64,000 nt of DNA from Danio rerio (Eukaryota; Chordata; Actinopteri; Cypriniformes; Danionidae), in NCBI RefSeq assembly GCF_049306965.1, contig NC_133184.1:1904501-1968500 (forward strand). Direction: 5' to 3'. The position numbers and the translations under genes were made by a program. Shown here piece by piece: positions 46,424 through 57,567 of the stretch. Below the pieces are notes generated by a model. It did not search any database. It was given only the letters and a program-made list of their open reading frames with translations, and was not told the origin of the DNA. Each line of letters starts with the position of its first letter. Position 1 is the stretch's first letter.

Positions 46424-47160
46424 CACACAAGTACAACTGAAATCATAATCCGCCAGGTGAGGATTGAAGACGTACATGCTACTCACTCTGTGATGTGCCA
46501 TGGCAAGCAAATTGATCAGGTGGTCTCAAAACTGTGCGTGAAGAAGCATATAAAGGAAGGGTAAAGGTCGACGGGTCAAGCCGAATCATTTACAACACAC
46601 ATCACAATGTTTCATTATTTTTTGTAAGTCGACAGCAGTAGCGGAAAAGGAGGAAAGTTCATGGATAATACATGACCTCTTCTGATAAGCAGCTAATGTG
46701 GCCCACCGCGCCTGTTCAGAGACAGGCTTCTTCAAAAGCTTGTAGTCTTAAAAAATATTAGCATCTAGAACTAATAATTATCAATCTAATTATATCGTTT
46801 AATTTGATTAACACTGACGCTAACCTCATTTTTTTTCTACAGGAGTATTTAACATGATTTAAAAATATCAGCAAAGCCACACGAGAAACACATCAACATA
46901 TTTTAAATTTGCATTCAATAATTTGCAAAGTATAACAACATTATGCGTGATGTTTTACTACTTAATAGTGATTATAGCATTTTAGCATACAAATAAATAG
47001 TAAATTTTAAAAGACGCAAAGGCTTTATAATTCTGGCGGCCTTTCGCTCTTTATATAAGATAAATATAATATTAGATTTTTTGTGTGCGTTTTTATTATC
47101 ACATGTACCCAGTTAATATTTTTCTTTCTATTTTAAATAAGACATGTGAATCTTATCTAT
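46113..47160. other. Upstream of mir-10b; possible regulatory sequence
   Basis: Contains a (CA)n at 46,410-46,430 and a GC-balanced patch at 46,440-46,740. Within it lies an imperfect DR2-like pair AGGTCGACGGGTCA (46,565-46,578). No gene. Confidence 0.35.
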
Positions 47161-47174
47161 TTTGTTAGACAGCG

Positions 47175-47191
47175 TGACCTGTGTTTCACCT
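47175..47191 (-). promoter_or_regulatory. DR5 retinoic-acid response element
   Basis: The minus strand reads AGGTGAAACACAGGTCA: two direct half-sites (AGGTGA and AGGTCA) with a 5 bp spacer, each matching the RGKTSA consensus. The known human/mouse Hoxd4 element is AGGTGA and AGGTCA with a 5 bp spacer too. It lies 3.4 kb upstream of the hoxd4a start and 1.1 kb upstream of mir-10b, so it probably drives RAR/RXR-dependent neural expression of both. Confidence 0.8.
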
Positions 47192-47863
47192 TGAATTGCG
47201 ACTTGTTCAGGCGGGTCAAAGCCGAGTTACTGAACAAAAGAATTAGAGAGTCATCATTTCTATTAAACTCTAAGTTACGCTTAAATAAAACGACCTTATG
47301 TTGATTTTAATTTATATATTTGTGCATGCACCTTTATATAAGTCGTATCCGTGCATATAGGGTGAAAATGATTAAATTTTCCAGTTAACTAAGTTGGAAA
47401 TGTATACGCTTGTAGATTTCTAGGTTTAGATAGGTCATTGTTTATTAATCGATATGTTATTGTTTAGTACGATATTTTATACTTATACAAAAAGTTATCT
47501 ATATAAAAAGAAAATAAGTTATAGAACGATGAAATATAGTTATTTCCCCATTCAAGTGTTTTACTAATATTAAACATTTTAAAAATACACATATTTTTTA
47601 TTGTTTATAGACTTCACAGTTATAACTCAATAATTAAATAGCACGCAATCGTCATTCAGCTGATATAATGTTTGGCTAAAGCAGTGGCTAAATTATTATG
47701 TTTGTATTTACCTTTATAATATGAACATAATTTAATTGCTATTCTTAATCCAAAGCATTTAATACAGGTATTAATTATCATGGCTTTCTAAGCAGACAGT
47801 GTTTATTTAAATTTAAATATAATTATTAAAATAAAGTATAAATAACGACAGAAATGACTCTTT

Positions 47864-47878
47864 TGCCTGGGGGCGCTA
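47864..47878 (+). promoter_or_regulatory. CTCF-like motif, pointing right
   Basis: TGCCTGGGGGCGCTA matches the 3' two thirds of the CTCF consensus (GGGGGCGCTA exactly), with three differences in the first part. It stands out in AT-rich sequence. Confidence 0.5.
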
Positions 47879-47951
47879 GAGAGCTTGTCAATATAACCCC
47901 GAAAACCTGCTTATTAAAGTTCACTTATAATCCAGGGAAGTGCGTGTATAG

Positions 47952-48075
47952 TTCAATTCAATTCATCTTTATTTCTACAGCGCTTTTACAATGTAGATTG
48001 TGCCAAAGCAGTTTAACATAGATGTTCTAGATAATTGAAACTGTGTCAGTACAGGTTTCAGAGTTAATAGTGAAT
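47952..48075 (-). repeat. LINE (L2/CR1-type) 3' tail
   Basis: On the minus strand: GCACAATCTACATTGTAAAA, GCGCTGTAGAAATAAAGATG, AATTGAATTGAAC. This is the conserved end of fish L2-like LINEs. It is a 5'-truncated, short fragment and one of few retroelement pieces inside the Hox interval. Confidence 0.65.
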
Positions 48076-48419
48076 AAATAGACTACTACTTCGTTTTGTC
48101 ACATTTAATTCTGCACATAAAGCCCCGCAAAACAACCTGTAAAGTTGTGACTCTAATTTGTAAATCAAATGCAAAGCAAAACATTTATATATACCATATA
48201 GACTAATATAAAACATTCAATGTAGTGCAGTCGTATTTATAAATACAGTCAGCAAAAGACTACTCTAAATATATGCGTATTTCACACTCTGAAGTCATTA
48301 TAGACTGCAATAATATTTGACATATTAAACATTCCCAAGGCTTTTAAATAATTGCATTTTAATACATTTAGTGCATTTTAAGAAATAATATTAATAATAA
48401 CAGCAACAATTCGATACAA

Positions 48420-49040
48420 GAAAACCCCCCAAGAGCAAAGGAAACGATCTTTCATAACGTGGCGCCACAACTGCATCAAAAACGGACTACTGCATAACAT
48501 TTACGTCATCTCCATTACAACCATTTTTCCCCCTCTCCATAGTTATCCAACCACCCAAAGCTGCGCAACAACACACGATGAGTTCACAGAAACAAACCAG
48601 AGCTGGCTTTGAAGGCTGACTTTAGCTTTGTGAAACCACAGCAAACATCACAGCACAATTCAGCCAAGTTCACTGAACCCAAGCTTACCTCCAGAAGCAG
48701 GCGTATCTCCAAAAACGCATCGGCAAATTTGTATATCCATGATCAAAATACGCGTGGAGCGTCTTTCCTCGGCGGCGATGCTGGGATCTTTTCTAAAACC
48801 GTCTGAACGACCTTTCTAATATACAATGTGAATTATATTTTGGCTTGTCAACTCCCTGGCCATAAAACAAAGTTTAATGGTATCACGTGCTTCCCCACAG
48901 CCATTCATGACAGCGCGCGGGTGCCATAAATAATCCTGAAAGTTGCACTTATTCAATAATGGCGATTACTCTGATCTCAGGAGGAAATAAAGACACGGGG
49001 TGCAATTCCCATTCACTGCACTCAGAGGGGGGAGAACTAG
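48420..49040. promoter_or_regulatory. Candidate conserved block in the former group 5-8 region
   Basis: A repeat-free, GC-balanced stretch with a Hox/Cdx-type GTGCCATAAATAATCC (about 48,922), GGTATCACGTGCTTCC (48,880) and CCCTGGCCATAAAAC. No homeobox is present, so no hoxd8 coding remnant survives. It might be the retained promoter/enhancer of a lost group 5-8 gene. Confidence 0.4.
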
Positions 49041-49618
49041 ACTGTCGAAAACCACAGATTATTTCTTAAATCCTAGTAGGATAATGTCTGAAATATATTT
49101 TGGCGAATACGCTGCATAATTCCTAAGCAGGGCTTTGGCGTGCGCGTTATTTCGAGATCCTTCGTGGGACAAATGAGGTGTTTGTGAAATCTCTGACGTG
49201 TGAATTAATAGGGGCATTTTTCTGACTTTAAATCCAAGGTAAAATAACATATAATAAAACGCACAGTGAAAGCGGTGGGGAAAATACGCTTTAGCGCCAA
49301 ATGGCGATTCATGTAAGTCACACAGGGCAGCTGGGAAACTTTTTTTATGCAGACTATATAGGCTACTAGTAGGAGACTTTATTTTTTTCCGGGAATTTAA
49401 AATTAAAATACATATAATTCTGATGAGTTAACCATAAGAGACACTGATTACTCAATTAACAGCTCAAAATATTTGCTATCTAATAAATGTAACCTATTAA
49501 AGGCTAAGCAATATGTGCACCTAATTTTTTTTTTAAAAAATCACACACATTAAAAGTACTGCATGCAGTGTTTGTCTTCAGCCTTAAAATGAAACATTTC
49601 TGTTAATATGAGAACAGT
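49041..49618. other. Intergenic, nothing specific
   Basis: No gene or repeat recognised. Confidence 0.4.
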
Positions 49619-50123
49619 CAGGGCTGCGTTTCCCGATAACGATTGATCTTAGCACTTAAGAGCGTTTTCTACGAGTCATTTTGCGAACGTTCGTTATTGT
49701 TTCACGTGCGTTTCCCAAAAATGCACTTAACACAATTGCACGTAGCCCAGCTTTAAGTGCAACTTAGGAGTCGCTATCCGTTTGTTAAGTGCTGAAATGT
49801 CACGCTATAGAATGGCTCGTTATTGTTGCACATGTTATAGCAATCCATATAATTCTTCTTCTACTTGTGTGAATGTATATTCAACTCGAATAACATAAAA
49901 AAAAAATATTTTTGAGCCAGTTTAAAAACATAAATTAACTGGAAATGTCGTACTGTAAAAACACTGTCTTGCTCCAATCTCGCATAAAACTAATTCTAAC
50001 AGTCCTTGCCGGAAATGACATCAGCATCATTTTCGATATTTATATGAAACCTTAATTAAGTAGAATTATTTATCAATTTCTTTATCAAAAATTGCTTATC
50101 TCACATCAAAATAAATAAATAAG

Positions 50124-50158
<35 letters not shown>

Positions 50159-50528
50159 GCTCTTACATTTATTTTTGAAAAGTTTAGCCTAATTATTAAT
50201 TATTATTATTTGTATATTGAATTGTGTAATGTGTAGAAAATATAAATGAATAGAGATATACGTACAAATAATATGAATAATGACTTTGAAGAGAAGTAAA
50301 TTGTAGGTGCAATTTGCCGGTTGTCCAGCAGGTGCCCTCATAACTCTGTCTCCTTACGATGCACTTAAGGCTTTACGATTACTCCAGAGCACTCGTAGAT
50401 CCACGAAGATTTTCAAGTGCTACTTAAGTTACGATGCTTTTGGGAAACAGACCGTAATATTAAGATCAGTCGTACGATCATTTCTACGAACTTCTTAGGC
50501 TTACGATGCTTTTGGGAAACGCAGCCCT
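49619..50528. mobile_element. Inverted-repeat DNA element (Harbinger-like, non-autonomous)
   Basis: The left end CAGGGCTGCGTTTCCCGATA and the right end GCTTTTGGGAAACGCAGCCC TG (CAGGGCTGCGTTTCCCAAAA as reverse complement) are inverse copies. The interior repeats GATGCTTTTGGGAAAC and CACTTAA-type phrases in both orientations and has an (AATA)n run at 50,111-50,158. No transposase is present. It sits inside the Hox cluster between mir-10b and hoxd9a. Confidence 0.7.
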
Positions 50529-50860
50529 GGCTGTTTTGTCACATGACTGCGACAACCAATCACAATCACAGGAAATGACCTCGAGGACAAAGATGCAGAC
50601 AGCGGGCAAGCAAGCAGCATAGTGTTAGACAGCAGCACCACCTGCCGACCAAAGCATGCACTGCCTAGGTGTTGGCGAGCCTTCCTCATTATGGAAAACC
50701 TTTTTTTTCTCGTTCTTTCAAATTGCTAATACAGTAGTACAGCACTGCTACAAGATTTTATCTTACTATTTTAGAAGTTACTTTGAATGTCACATAACTA
50801 TTACGCTATTTATAGCTATTAGTCGCAGAAATGCTGGATTATTTAAACCCAAATTGGGTA
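50529..50860. other. Intergenic, nothing specific
   Basis: No gene. The CAGCACCACCTGCCGAC near 50,633 only weakly resembles a CTCF site. Confidence 0.35.
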
Positions 50861-50960
50861 AAATTTGGTCCTATTCATTTAATAATAAAAAAATAACCTA
50901 GCAGTTGGTTTAGTCCGTATTACACCCACAATTGTGTTGAAATAACTGAGCATGTTTAAA
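50861..50960. repeat. ACCCAA/TTGGGT-type MITE fragment
   Basis: Contains AAACCCAAATTGGGTAAAAT and GTATTACACCCACAATTG, shared with 53,790-53,960 (GTACCCAATTATGGGTGTAA). Confidence 0.45.
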
Positions 50961-51000
50961 GTGTAACTATTACATATATTTCTTAGATAATAATTCAATA

Positions 51001-51036
51001 TAGTTATACTTGGCAGCCAAGAAGTTATGCATGCTT

Positions 51037-51135
<99 letters not shown>

Positions 51136-51189
51136 GCATGCAAATATATATTAAAGCATGCATAACTTATTGGCTGCCAAGTATAACTA
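51001..51189. repeat. Snap-back palindrome with (TA)n centre
   Basis: The left arm TAGTTATACTTGGCAGCCAA and ...AAGTTATGCATGCTTTAA pairs with the right arm TTAAAGCATGCATAACTT and TTGGCTGCCAAGTATAACTA. The two arms are about 40 bp, nearly perfect, around about 45 TA copies, with an extra TTAAAGCATGC repeat on the right. It could be a small palindromic element or an inverted duplication. Confidence 0.8.
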
Positions 51190-53789
51190 TATCTATATAT
51201 ATCTATATATCTAAATGAGTTTTGAAATAAGAATTTAATTTAAAAGAATAAAGGAAAATTGGTTGTAAGTGGTTTGCAATTACCTTCTCATAGTTATGAA
51301 GGAAATAGTTTTTATAAAAGCACGTTTTTATAAAAGTTTTATATATAATAATCAACAATATCTTATTTCAATAAACTATTTGCCTGTATTACAAGTTAAA
51401 ACCATCAAAAAGTAGCGTATTTAGTAGGCTAAGTGAATAAATGTTATCTTCGTTTTGGTTACGGTTTCCTCGTTTGTAGGCTCCTCTCGCCTGTTTTTGC
51501 CGCATTGCAGAGAGGTTGTAAATACCTCTGCAGCGGCCTGTCAGCTGACTGTGAAATACTGTCTTTGTTCCGCAGACCCTCTCTCTCTCTTCCCCAAAAA
51601 AACTGCGCCATTCTCACCATAAAGGGTGGCATACATTAAAACGAACAACATCTGCACCTCCACAGTTTCATAAACTTTCAGAATCAACAGTTTTACAATG
51701 CAAATCGCTGTTTTCATGCATGAGTAGATTATTGTGGAGGAAATAATGCCTGAACATAAATACAGAATCGTTATTTTAATGCACAGAATGAAGATATATA
51801 TTTTGCAACTATATATAAATGCCATAAATTGTGTTAATGGTCGAATAAATTGTGTTATCGACTTGTAAATTTTATAAGTAAACGTAGTGGCAAAATATAG
51901 TAAATATGCGTTAGCAGTTGGTGGTGAACAGTGTTAATTTGAAGGTTAAATAAGATTTATAACACTAGGTAGTGACACAATAATAATACGAACACTAATG
52001 CAAATAACATCAGTGATTTTGAATTAAGCATTCATTCATAATAATGTAATAATAACAATGATGATATAATAATGTCTCAAATTAAACATTTCCAAAATGC
52101 AATGCAGTACAATACAGATTGTAAGATCTAATGAAGACCAGCAGCATTATTTTATTTAAAAATATAATTGAGCTTAAAATTAAATTAAACAGAAACACAA
52201 TTTTAATTTAAAAACCAAACATCAAGCAAGATAGTTTTTTTAGCCTACTTATGCTGCTGTCACAATGTAAAACTATTATTATCACAAACGAATAACCTGC
52301 TGATCCTGTAGCTTCTGAATGACACGATGGCATTTTGGTTTCCAGCAAGTTCAATATCTTATTAAATAAAAACTTACCAAACAAAGCCGTGTAATCCATG
52401 GTTTGCCTCCGGCGATGGTGCTGAATATTATGAAGCGTGCTTCAAAGTCTGTCGTCCAGTACTGTAATGCTTGCTCTGTTTAGCTCTTGTAGCACACATC
52501 AAGCTAGCATCTGACAACACACGCAATTGGTAATGCAGGTTACCAAAGCCTCGAGTTTGTCTGCTCGATCTTTAACATAGAAAATTACATGAGCACACAG
52601 TGTATTTTGTATTTGGAGGCTTTAGCCACAGAATGTAGTGGAAAAATCGCTTGGGAAATCAGGAAAAGGGGTCATGAAGACGTTTGCGTGCTGCACATGA
52701 CCAGTGGCATCCAATGACAGACGAAATAGGCTCATAAAAAGATCTATTACGAAGCTGTAAATTGTCTTGTAACAAAAAAAGGAATCTGGGCTGCCGCAAA
52801 GCCTCGAGTTTTTTGCGCATAATGACTGAGCCAGCTGCACTTCCTCAGCAAAGAAAATACAGTCACAGACATCTGCTAAGAGAGAGTGTGTCTGTGGGTG
52901 TGTGAAGGAGAGATAGCAGAAACAGAGAGACTGATAGAGAGAGAGAGAAATGGTAGACGCGCTAAAATGAATTTTATATGTGTTCTTTCGCATGAAATGT
53001 TTCAAATAAACTAATTTGATGTAATTTATTAAAGAACACGTTAGCCAAGTAAACTGGGGATCTAACAACAATAAATGCACATATAATGATTATCTACGTG
53101 CCTAAGTTTAACCTAATACTCATAATAATAATAATATACGCTGTAAATATACGCGAAAACGGCATAGACTAAGAATACGTGTATTTAGTTAATTTCTAAA
53201 TGTAGGATTACCCTATGTTATATTTATACCATTAAATATAGTATTTATTCAGATTTATTAAGTCACCATAGAAATTTAAATTTAATTATAGTGGTTGGTT
53301 ATTTAGCTTTTTAGGAAACCACAATGCACGGTTACAATGTTCTTTGATCAATACATATCAATCTGTTTGTCTACGTAGTTTATATAGGCTACACATATAC
53401 AGACAGAAACATGGTCAATATTTTAGTTATTTTGGTTATATTTTTGTCGTCTTTTAAAACCTAAATTTAATCCCCTGCATTTGCGTTAATCTCTATTGTC
53501 TTGAGGGGGGGAAATACTGATATAGGCCGACAATGTGGACGGAGGTGTTAGATGAGATATACATACCAGGTTATTGCCGAACAATTTTTATATAGAGAGA
53601 GAGAGAGAAATCCTGATTAGGCCTATATTTAGTGTAACCTTTTTAGCACAAATAATAAATAGCTTTCGGACGGAAGTAATACAATCAAGAATATTAAAAT
53701 CACTATAATAGTTAGTAATACAATTTGTATTGCTTAATAAACTGCATTTTCACCAAGAAATTGCGATATTTATTCTTTATAACCAGTTT
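51190..53789. other. Intergenic; minus-strand micro-exon-like motif at 52,378-52,399
   Basis: No gene was recognised. On the minus strand AACCATGGATTACACGGC starts a frame MDYTALFG that reaches a consensus donor GTAAGT after 22 nt. AG- and GA-rich tracts lie at 52,880-52,950. The rest is AT-rich. Confidence 0.35.
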
Positions 53790-53960
53790 TTAGAATGGAC
53801 CACCTTCAAAAATACGCGTTTTTTGTACCCAATTATGGGTGTAATATGGACTAACGTAACTGCTGGATTTTTTTCATTAAATTAATAGCACCAAATTTAA
53901 CCCAATGTTTTGGGTTAGTCAACATTTTACCAAATTTGGCTTTAAATAACCCTACATTTT
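53790..53960. repeat. ACCCAA/TTGGGT-type MITE
   Basis: Contains GTACCCAATTATGGGTGTAA, TTTAACCCAATGTTTTGGGT and CAAATTTGGCTTTAAATAAC, with the same phrases as the other copies in the window. Confidence 0.5.
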
Positions 53961-54189
53961 TTAACATTGCAATTTAGCTTGTTGTTTATTTGCCGTTTTA
54001 ACCCGTGTGCTGTAGCCTGATTATTTGTAGTTTACACTTGATTTACTGGCATTGCATGAAGCATACAACGGATGACAAAGCTTCTGAAATGATACGAACT
54101 AAATAAACAATTTAATCGTGGTGATCTTTGTGCATTTTGTCTTTCTTTTTTAGATTTTTTTTTTTTACCTAATAGGCCAAAAACGTGGG

Positions 54190-54800
54190 GGTAAACGGTC
54201 TTGAATGTAAACTCCTTTGTAATCAAAGTGAAGCTATACGCTAATCTGAAAACTGATTTTATGGCACACAACCTTGAAGTTTCATCCGGGGGAACATCTG
54301 AGATGCAGGCGAGCGCTGATTTAGGCACGCTGGTTCCGAGCCAGTGTTTCTACGGGACGATTTACAGGCCCGGTACTGTGGCGACCCGGCCGCTCGGAGT
54401 GTCGTAAAGACCCCGCTGTCTTTGAAAGTTATCGTGCGCGTAAAATTTAGAGCGGTCGCTGTGACACGTAATTCCGCGAGGATCCGACTGATAACTGGCG
54501 CTCTGTGCCGCAGATTTCCCAAACAGATAAAATTATCGCATCAGGGCTGGCCGTCGCCAAAACGCCACCACACAGGCCTACCGTGCAGCATCTGACTTGT
54601 GGAAATGTTGATCCGCAGGAGAAAATACTTCACCCAGTGTGTGTTATGCGGAGAGATCGACGGAGTGAGAACTCATTGATGCTGTCAGATCGTTATTATT
54701 AATGCCAGTGGAATTGGATATGATTGAGAGCTGCTGTTATTGAATGGTGTATTTGGCTCGAACAGGCCCATAGCCAGATTCTGCGGTCCTGCATGCCTCA
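54190..54800. promoter_or_regulatory. Candidate conserved GC-rich regulatory block
   Basis: The GC-richest repeat-free stretch between mir-10b and hoxd9a. It has GGAGTGTCGTAAAGACC, TTATCGTGCGCGTAAAATTT and AGATAAAATTATCGCATC, which are posterior-Hox-like TCGTAAA and A/T cores. Open frames overlap on both strands without domains. The call is inference. Confidence 0.35.
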
Positions 54801-55435
54801 AACACGTTTGCTTTTAGTTACAGATCACATGACGGACAGGGAGGGAGAGGAAGGAAAGGAAAATTAGATTAAGCCTATGTTTTGCTCTTTTCCATTTACG
54901 TTCAGGAACTGTACTTGTTTTGGGTGCATATGCGGCCTTTTGCATTAGCCTGCATTTCATTTATTAGTTAAATGCATTTAGATTTGCTTCCTACTCAGAA
55001 ACCGCCAGTAAATTTCGCGGTTTATTGAAAATAATTTGCCATTAAAGATTAAAATTAAACTTGAAGTACAATTCAAATACCAGGTAGCCAATACCAGAAA
55101 GTTGCCTCGCTGTTTTAAAACACACACATATTCGACTCAACATTTTCTGTATAACAGCAAATGCATTAATAAAGCCTAGCTACTGTTAATGTAAAATATT
55201 CCACGTTTAACAGCTGAACCATTCACTTTTGCCGTAAATATATTTATTTTTTGCGATAGAGCACACGAGAGGTTATTACAAGTAATACGGCAGGTAGTGT
55301 GTAGGCTATTTATGCTGTTGTATCTTTTGAGTAAAGCTTATTTTTTATTTCTGCTCTGATTTATAACCTGATAATTACTTTTATCAAGAGAATGTAAAAT
55401 AATCTAGCAGTCGCTTAGTGCATTTATTTTCTATT

Positions 55436-55439
<4 letters not shown>
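54801..55439. other. Intergenic, nothing specific
   Basis: AT-rich, no feature. Confidence 0.4.
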
Positions 55440-55516
<77 letters not shown>

Positions 55517-55517
55517 C

Positions 55518-55552
<35 letters not shown>
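55440..55552. repeat. (TA)n followed by (AAT)n
   Basis: About 36 TA copies to 55,513, then about 11 AAT copies from 55,519. Confidence 0.95.
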
Positions 55553-55554
<2 letters not shown>

Positions 55555-56125
55555 CATAGAAACTTTTAGTTCGTATTCTCGAGCGAAAACGTTGTAAGGT
55601 GTAAAAATGCATAACAGTTGCCAAAGTATAGCTACTGTTAATGGAAAAATACTTTATATAAGAGCAAAAACATTTCCTTTTTATTCTCTATTATTAATAT
55701 ATATCCTAATATAATAATAATAACAACAATAGCCAGTTTGATAGTTTGGAATCTCGATCGAAACCGTCGTAATAGGTAGAACTTTCCACAATATTAATTT
55801 AGGCCTATGCATTTATCTGTTTATTCATATTTTTAAAACCTGAAATATCCACACAGATGTATATCGCTAATATACTCACAGGCCAGATTCCTGTTTTTGT
55901 TCTTCATCTAGATCTATAGTTTTATTCAAAACAGACGCTGCATAGTGCTACAGATGCGCTATATCCATGTAAACTGGCCGCGAATGTTCATCCCGTAATA
56001 TCATCATTCTTTAATATTTTGCGTATTTTGTATTTTTGCCAGTAGTTTTCATGCTTAAATATTTCATTAAGCTCCTTTAAGTAAGTGTGCACAGCCTCTG
56101 GCAATGCATTTGTACAGAACAGGAA

Positions 56126-56140
56126 TGCCCTCTAGTGGCA
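56126..56140 (-). promoter_or_regulatory. CTCF-like motif, pointing left
   Basis: The minus strand TGCCACTAGAGGGCA contains CCACTAGAGGGC, which fits all twelve positions of the core consensus CCASYAGRKGGC. It lies 1.4 kb downstream of hoxd9a. With the motif at 47,864 it forms a convergent pair. Confidence 0.6.
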
Positions 56141-57380
56141 ATAATGTGCAGACCTGTTTAATAATGCACACTTTGAAAATTGCAGAATGCATTATTTAAG
56201 CTTCTGTCTTTCCTTTTTTATTATTTTATTTATTTCTATTTCCATTTCATCTTTGCTAGCACGGTGCATGTGTTTTTGGATGCACTTAAATTAGTGTTGT
56301 AGCTATATTTTCAGTCTACGCAGCTTGCGTGTACCACTGTTTAGTAAACCCCTTTGCTAAACTTTAAAACATTTGTAAATCCCTGTTAAATTTTGTTGTA
56401 ATATCAACACTCAAAACGTGCAGAGGAGATGCCTTTCGTGAATAAACCTGACTTTCAGTGTAGTGGGGGTCGATGGCACTTTAGACTCACTATCAATAGC
56501 ATCGACCAGACGCCCCGTAGGAAAAAGTGTCTACGTTTTGTTGTGTGCAAGTTACACACACAAAGAACCAGTGAGGTTAGTTTCAAAGAGAAGAGCAATT
56601 ACAGTCGTGTACCATAAACTCATTTAGTCCAGACGTCTAGCTCTTTCTATAGCTTTATTGGACCCCGTTTCTTCCTGCTCTAAAGCAATTCTTGCTGCAG
56701 GTTTGACGATAATTTGGGCTTTCTTGCAACACCTTTTTCTAATCATAAACTTTTTTTAAGCAGTATTCGCTAACAAAGATCTCTATTTTGTGTTCAGAAT
56801 TAAACTAATTGTTCTGTCGCATTATGTGGCATTGTATTGCTGTTATTTAAAATATCGGTACACAAGTAGTGTGCTGTCGGATTTTGGATTTATTAATTAA
56901 AATTGGTCTAAAAGGAAACATATTTTCACAGTAGTCTATTAAGTGCACGACTTGGGTATTCAACAAAGGGTTTACGCCCAAATTCACTCTACAGCACCAC
57001 CAAAGACAAACAAACAGGAATAAAACAGACCAAAAATGAGTTCGTTTTAGTTTATAATTTAGACCTTTTCGATGCGACAACAGTTTCAACGAGAAATACA
57101 CTAGAATCAAAATGAGACTGTACAAAAGGTCCAATTAAAAAAAGGAAAAAGTAAAATTAATGGCACAGTAAATGACTACATGTGGCTGTATGAAGATGGA
57201 AGGTAGGCTATTTGCATGCATTGTGGACAAATATTTAAATCTCATCAGATCATCAGATTAAGAACTAGCAGATGTCCTAATTACTTGCAAGATATTTAAA
57301 TGAGTATGAGTATGCTGACACTGTGCAAAATAAGAAATGCTCAGACCTGGGAAATACAATTTAGGAGGATTGAAATACCC
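56141..57380. other. Intergenic downstream of hoxd9a
   Basis: AT-rich with short random frames. No gene. Confidence 0.4.
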
Positions 57381-57567
57381 TTTTATTTAAAGTTACTCAA
57401 ATACTAATTATTATCTGAGGAAAAAATATATATATTTAAAAATATATCAAATTAAATAGAATATACGCCAATTTAATCTTGAGTGACTAAAACAAAAAAT
57501 GGACAAAACTTGTATCCTAAACCAAGCGTGCTAAAGAAACGCGCATTAGCTTCTTGCACGCTTTCCA
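57381..57567 (-). other. hoxd9a: Probable hoxd9a 3' untranslated region (proximal)
   Basis: A minus-strand AATAAA (plus TTTATT at about 57,382) lies about 185 bp after the stop codon. The true end may be further on. Confidence 0.3.

Noticed and set aside
48609-48806. 65-codon open frame as hoxd8 remnant
   Set aside because: It lies on the plus strand, opposite to all Hox genes, and lacks any homeobox or hexapeptide similarity.
50325-50345. CCAGCAGGTGCCC as a CTCF site
   Set aside because: It has a mismatch at a key position and lies inside a dispersed DNA element.
52622-53080. 152-codon minus-strand open frame
   Set aside because: Low-complexity and serine/leucine-rich translation of a GA-rich tract, no known domain and no homeobox or splice support.
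54201-54595. Overlapping open frames in the GC-rich block as a gene
   Set aside because: Open on both strands at once, with no domain or splice logic. Better treated as a non-coding block.
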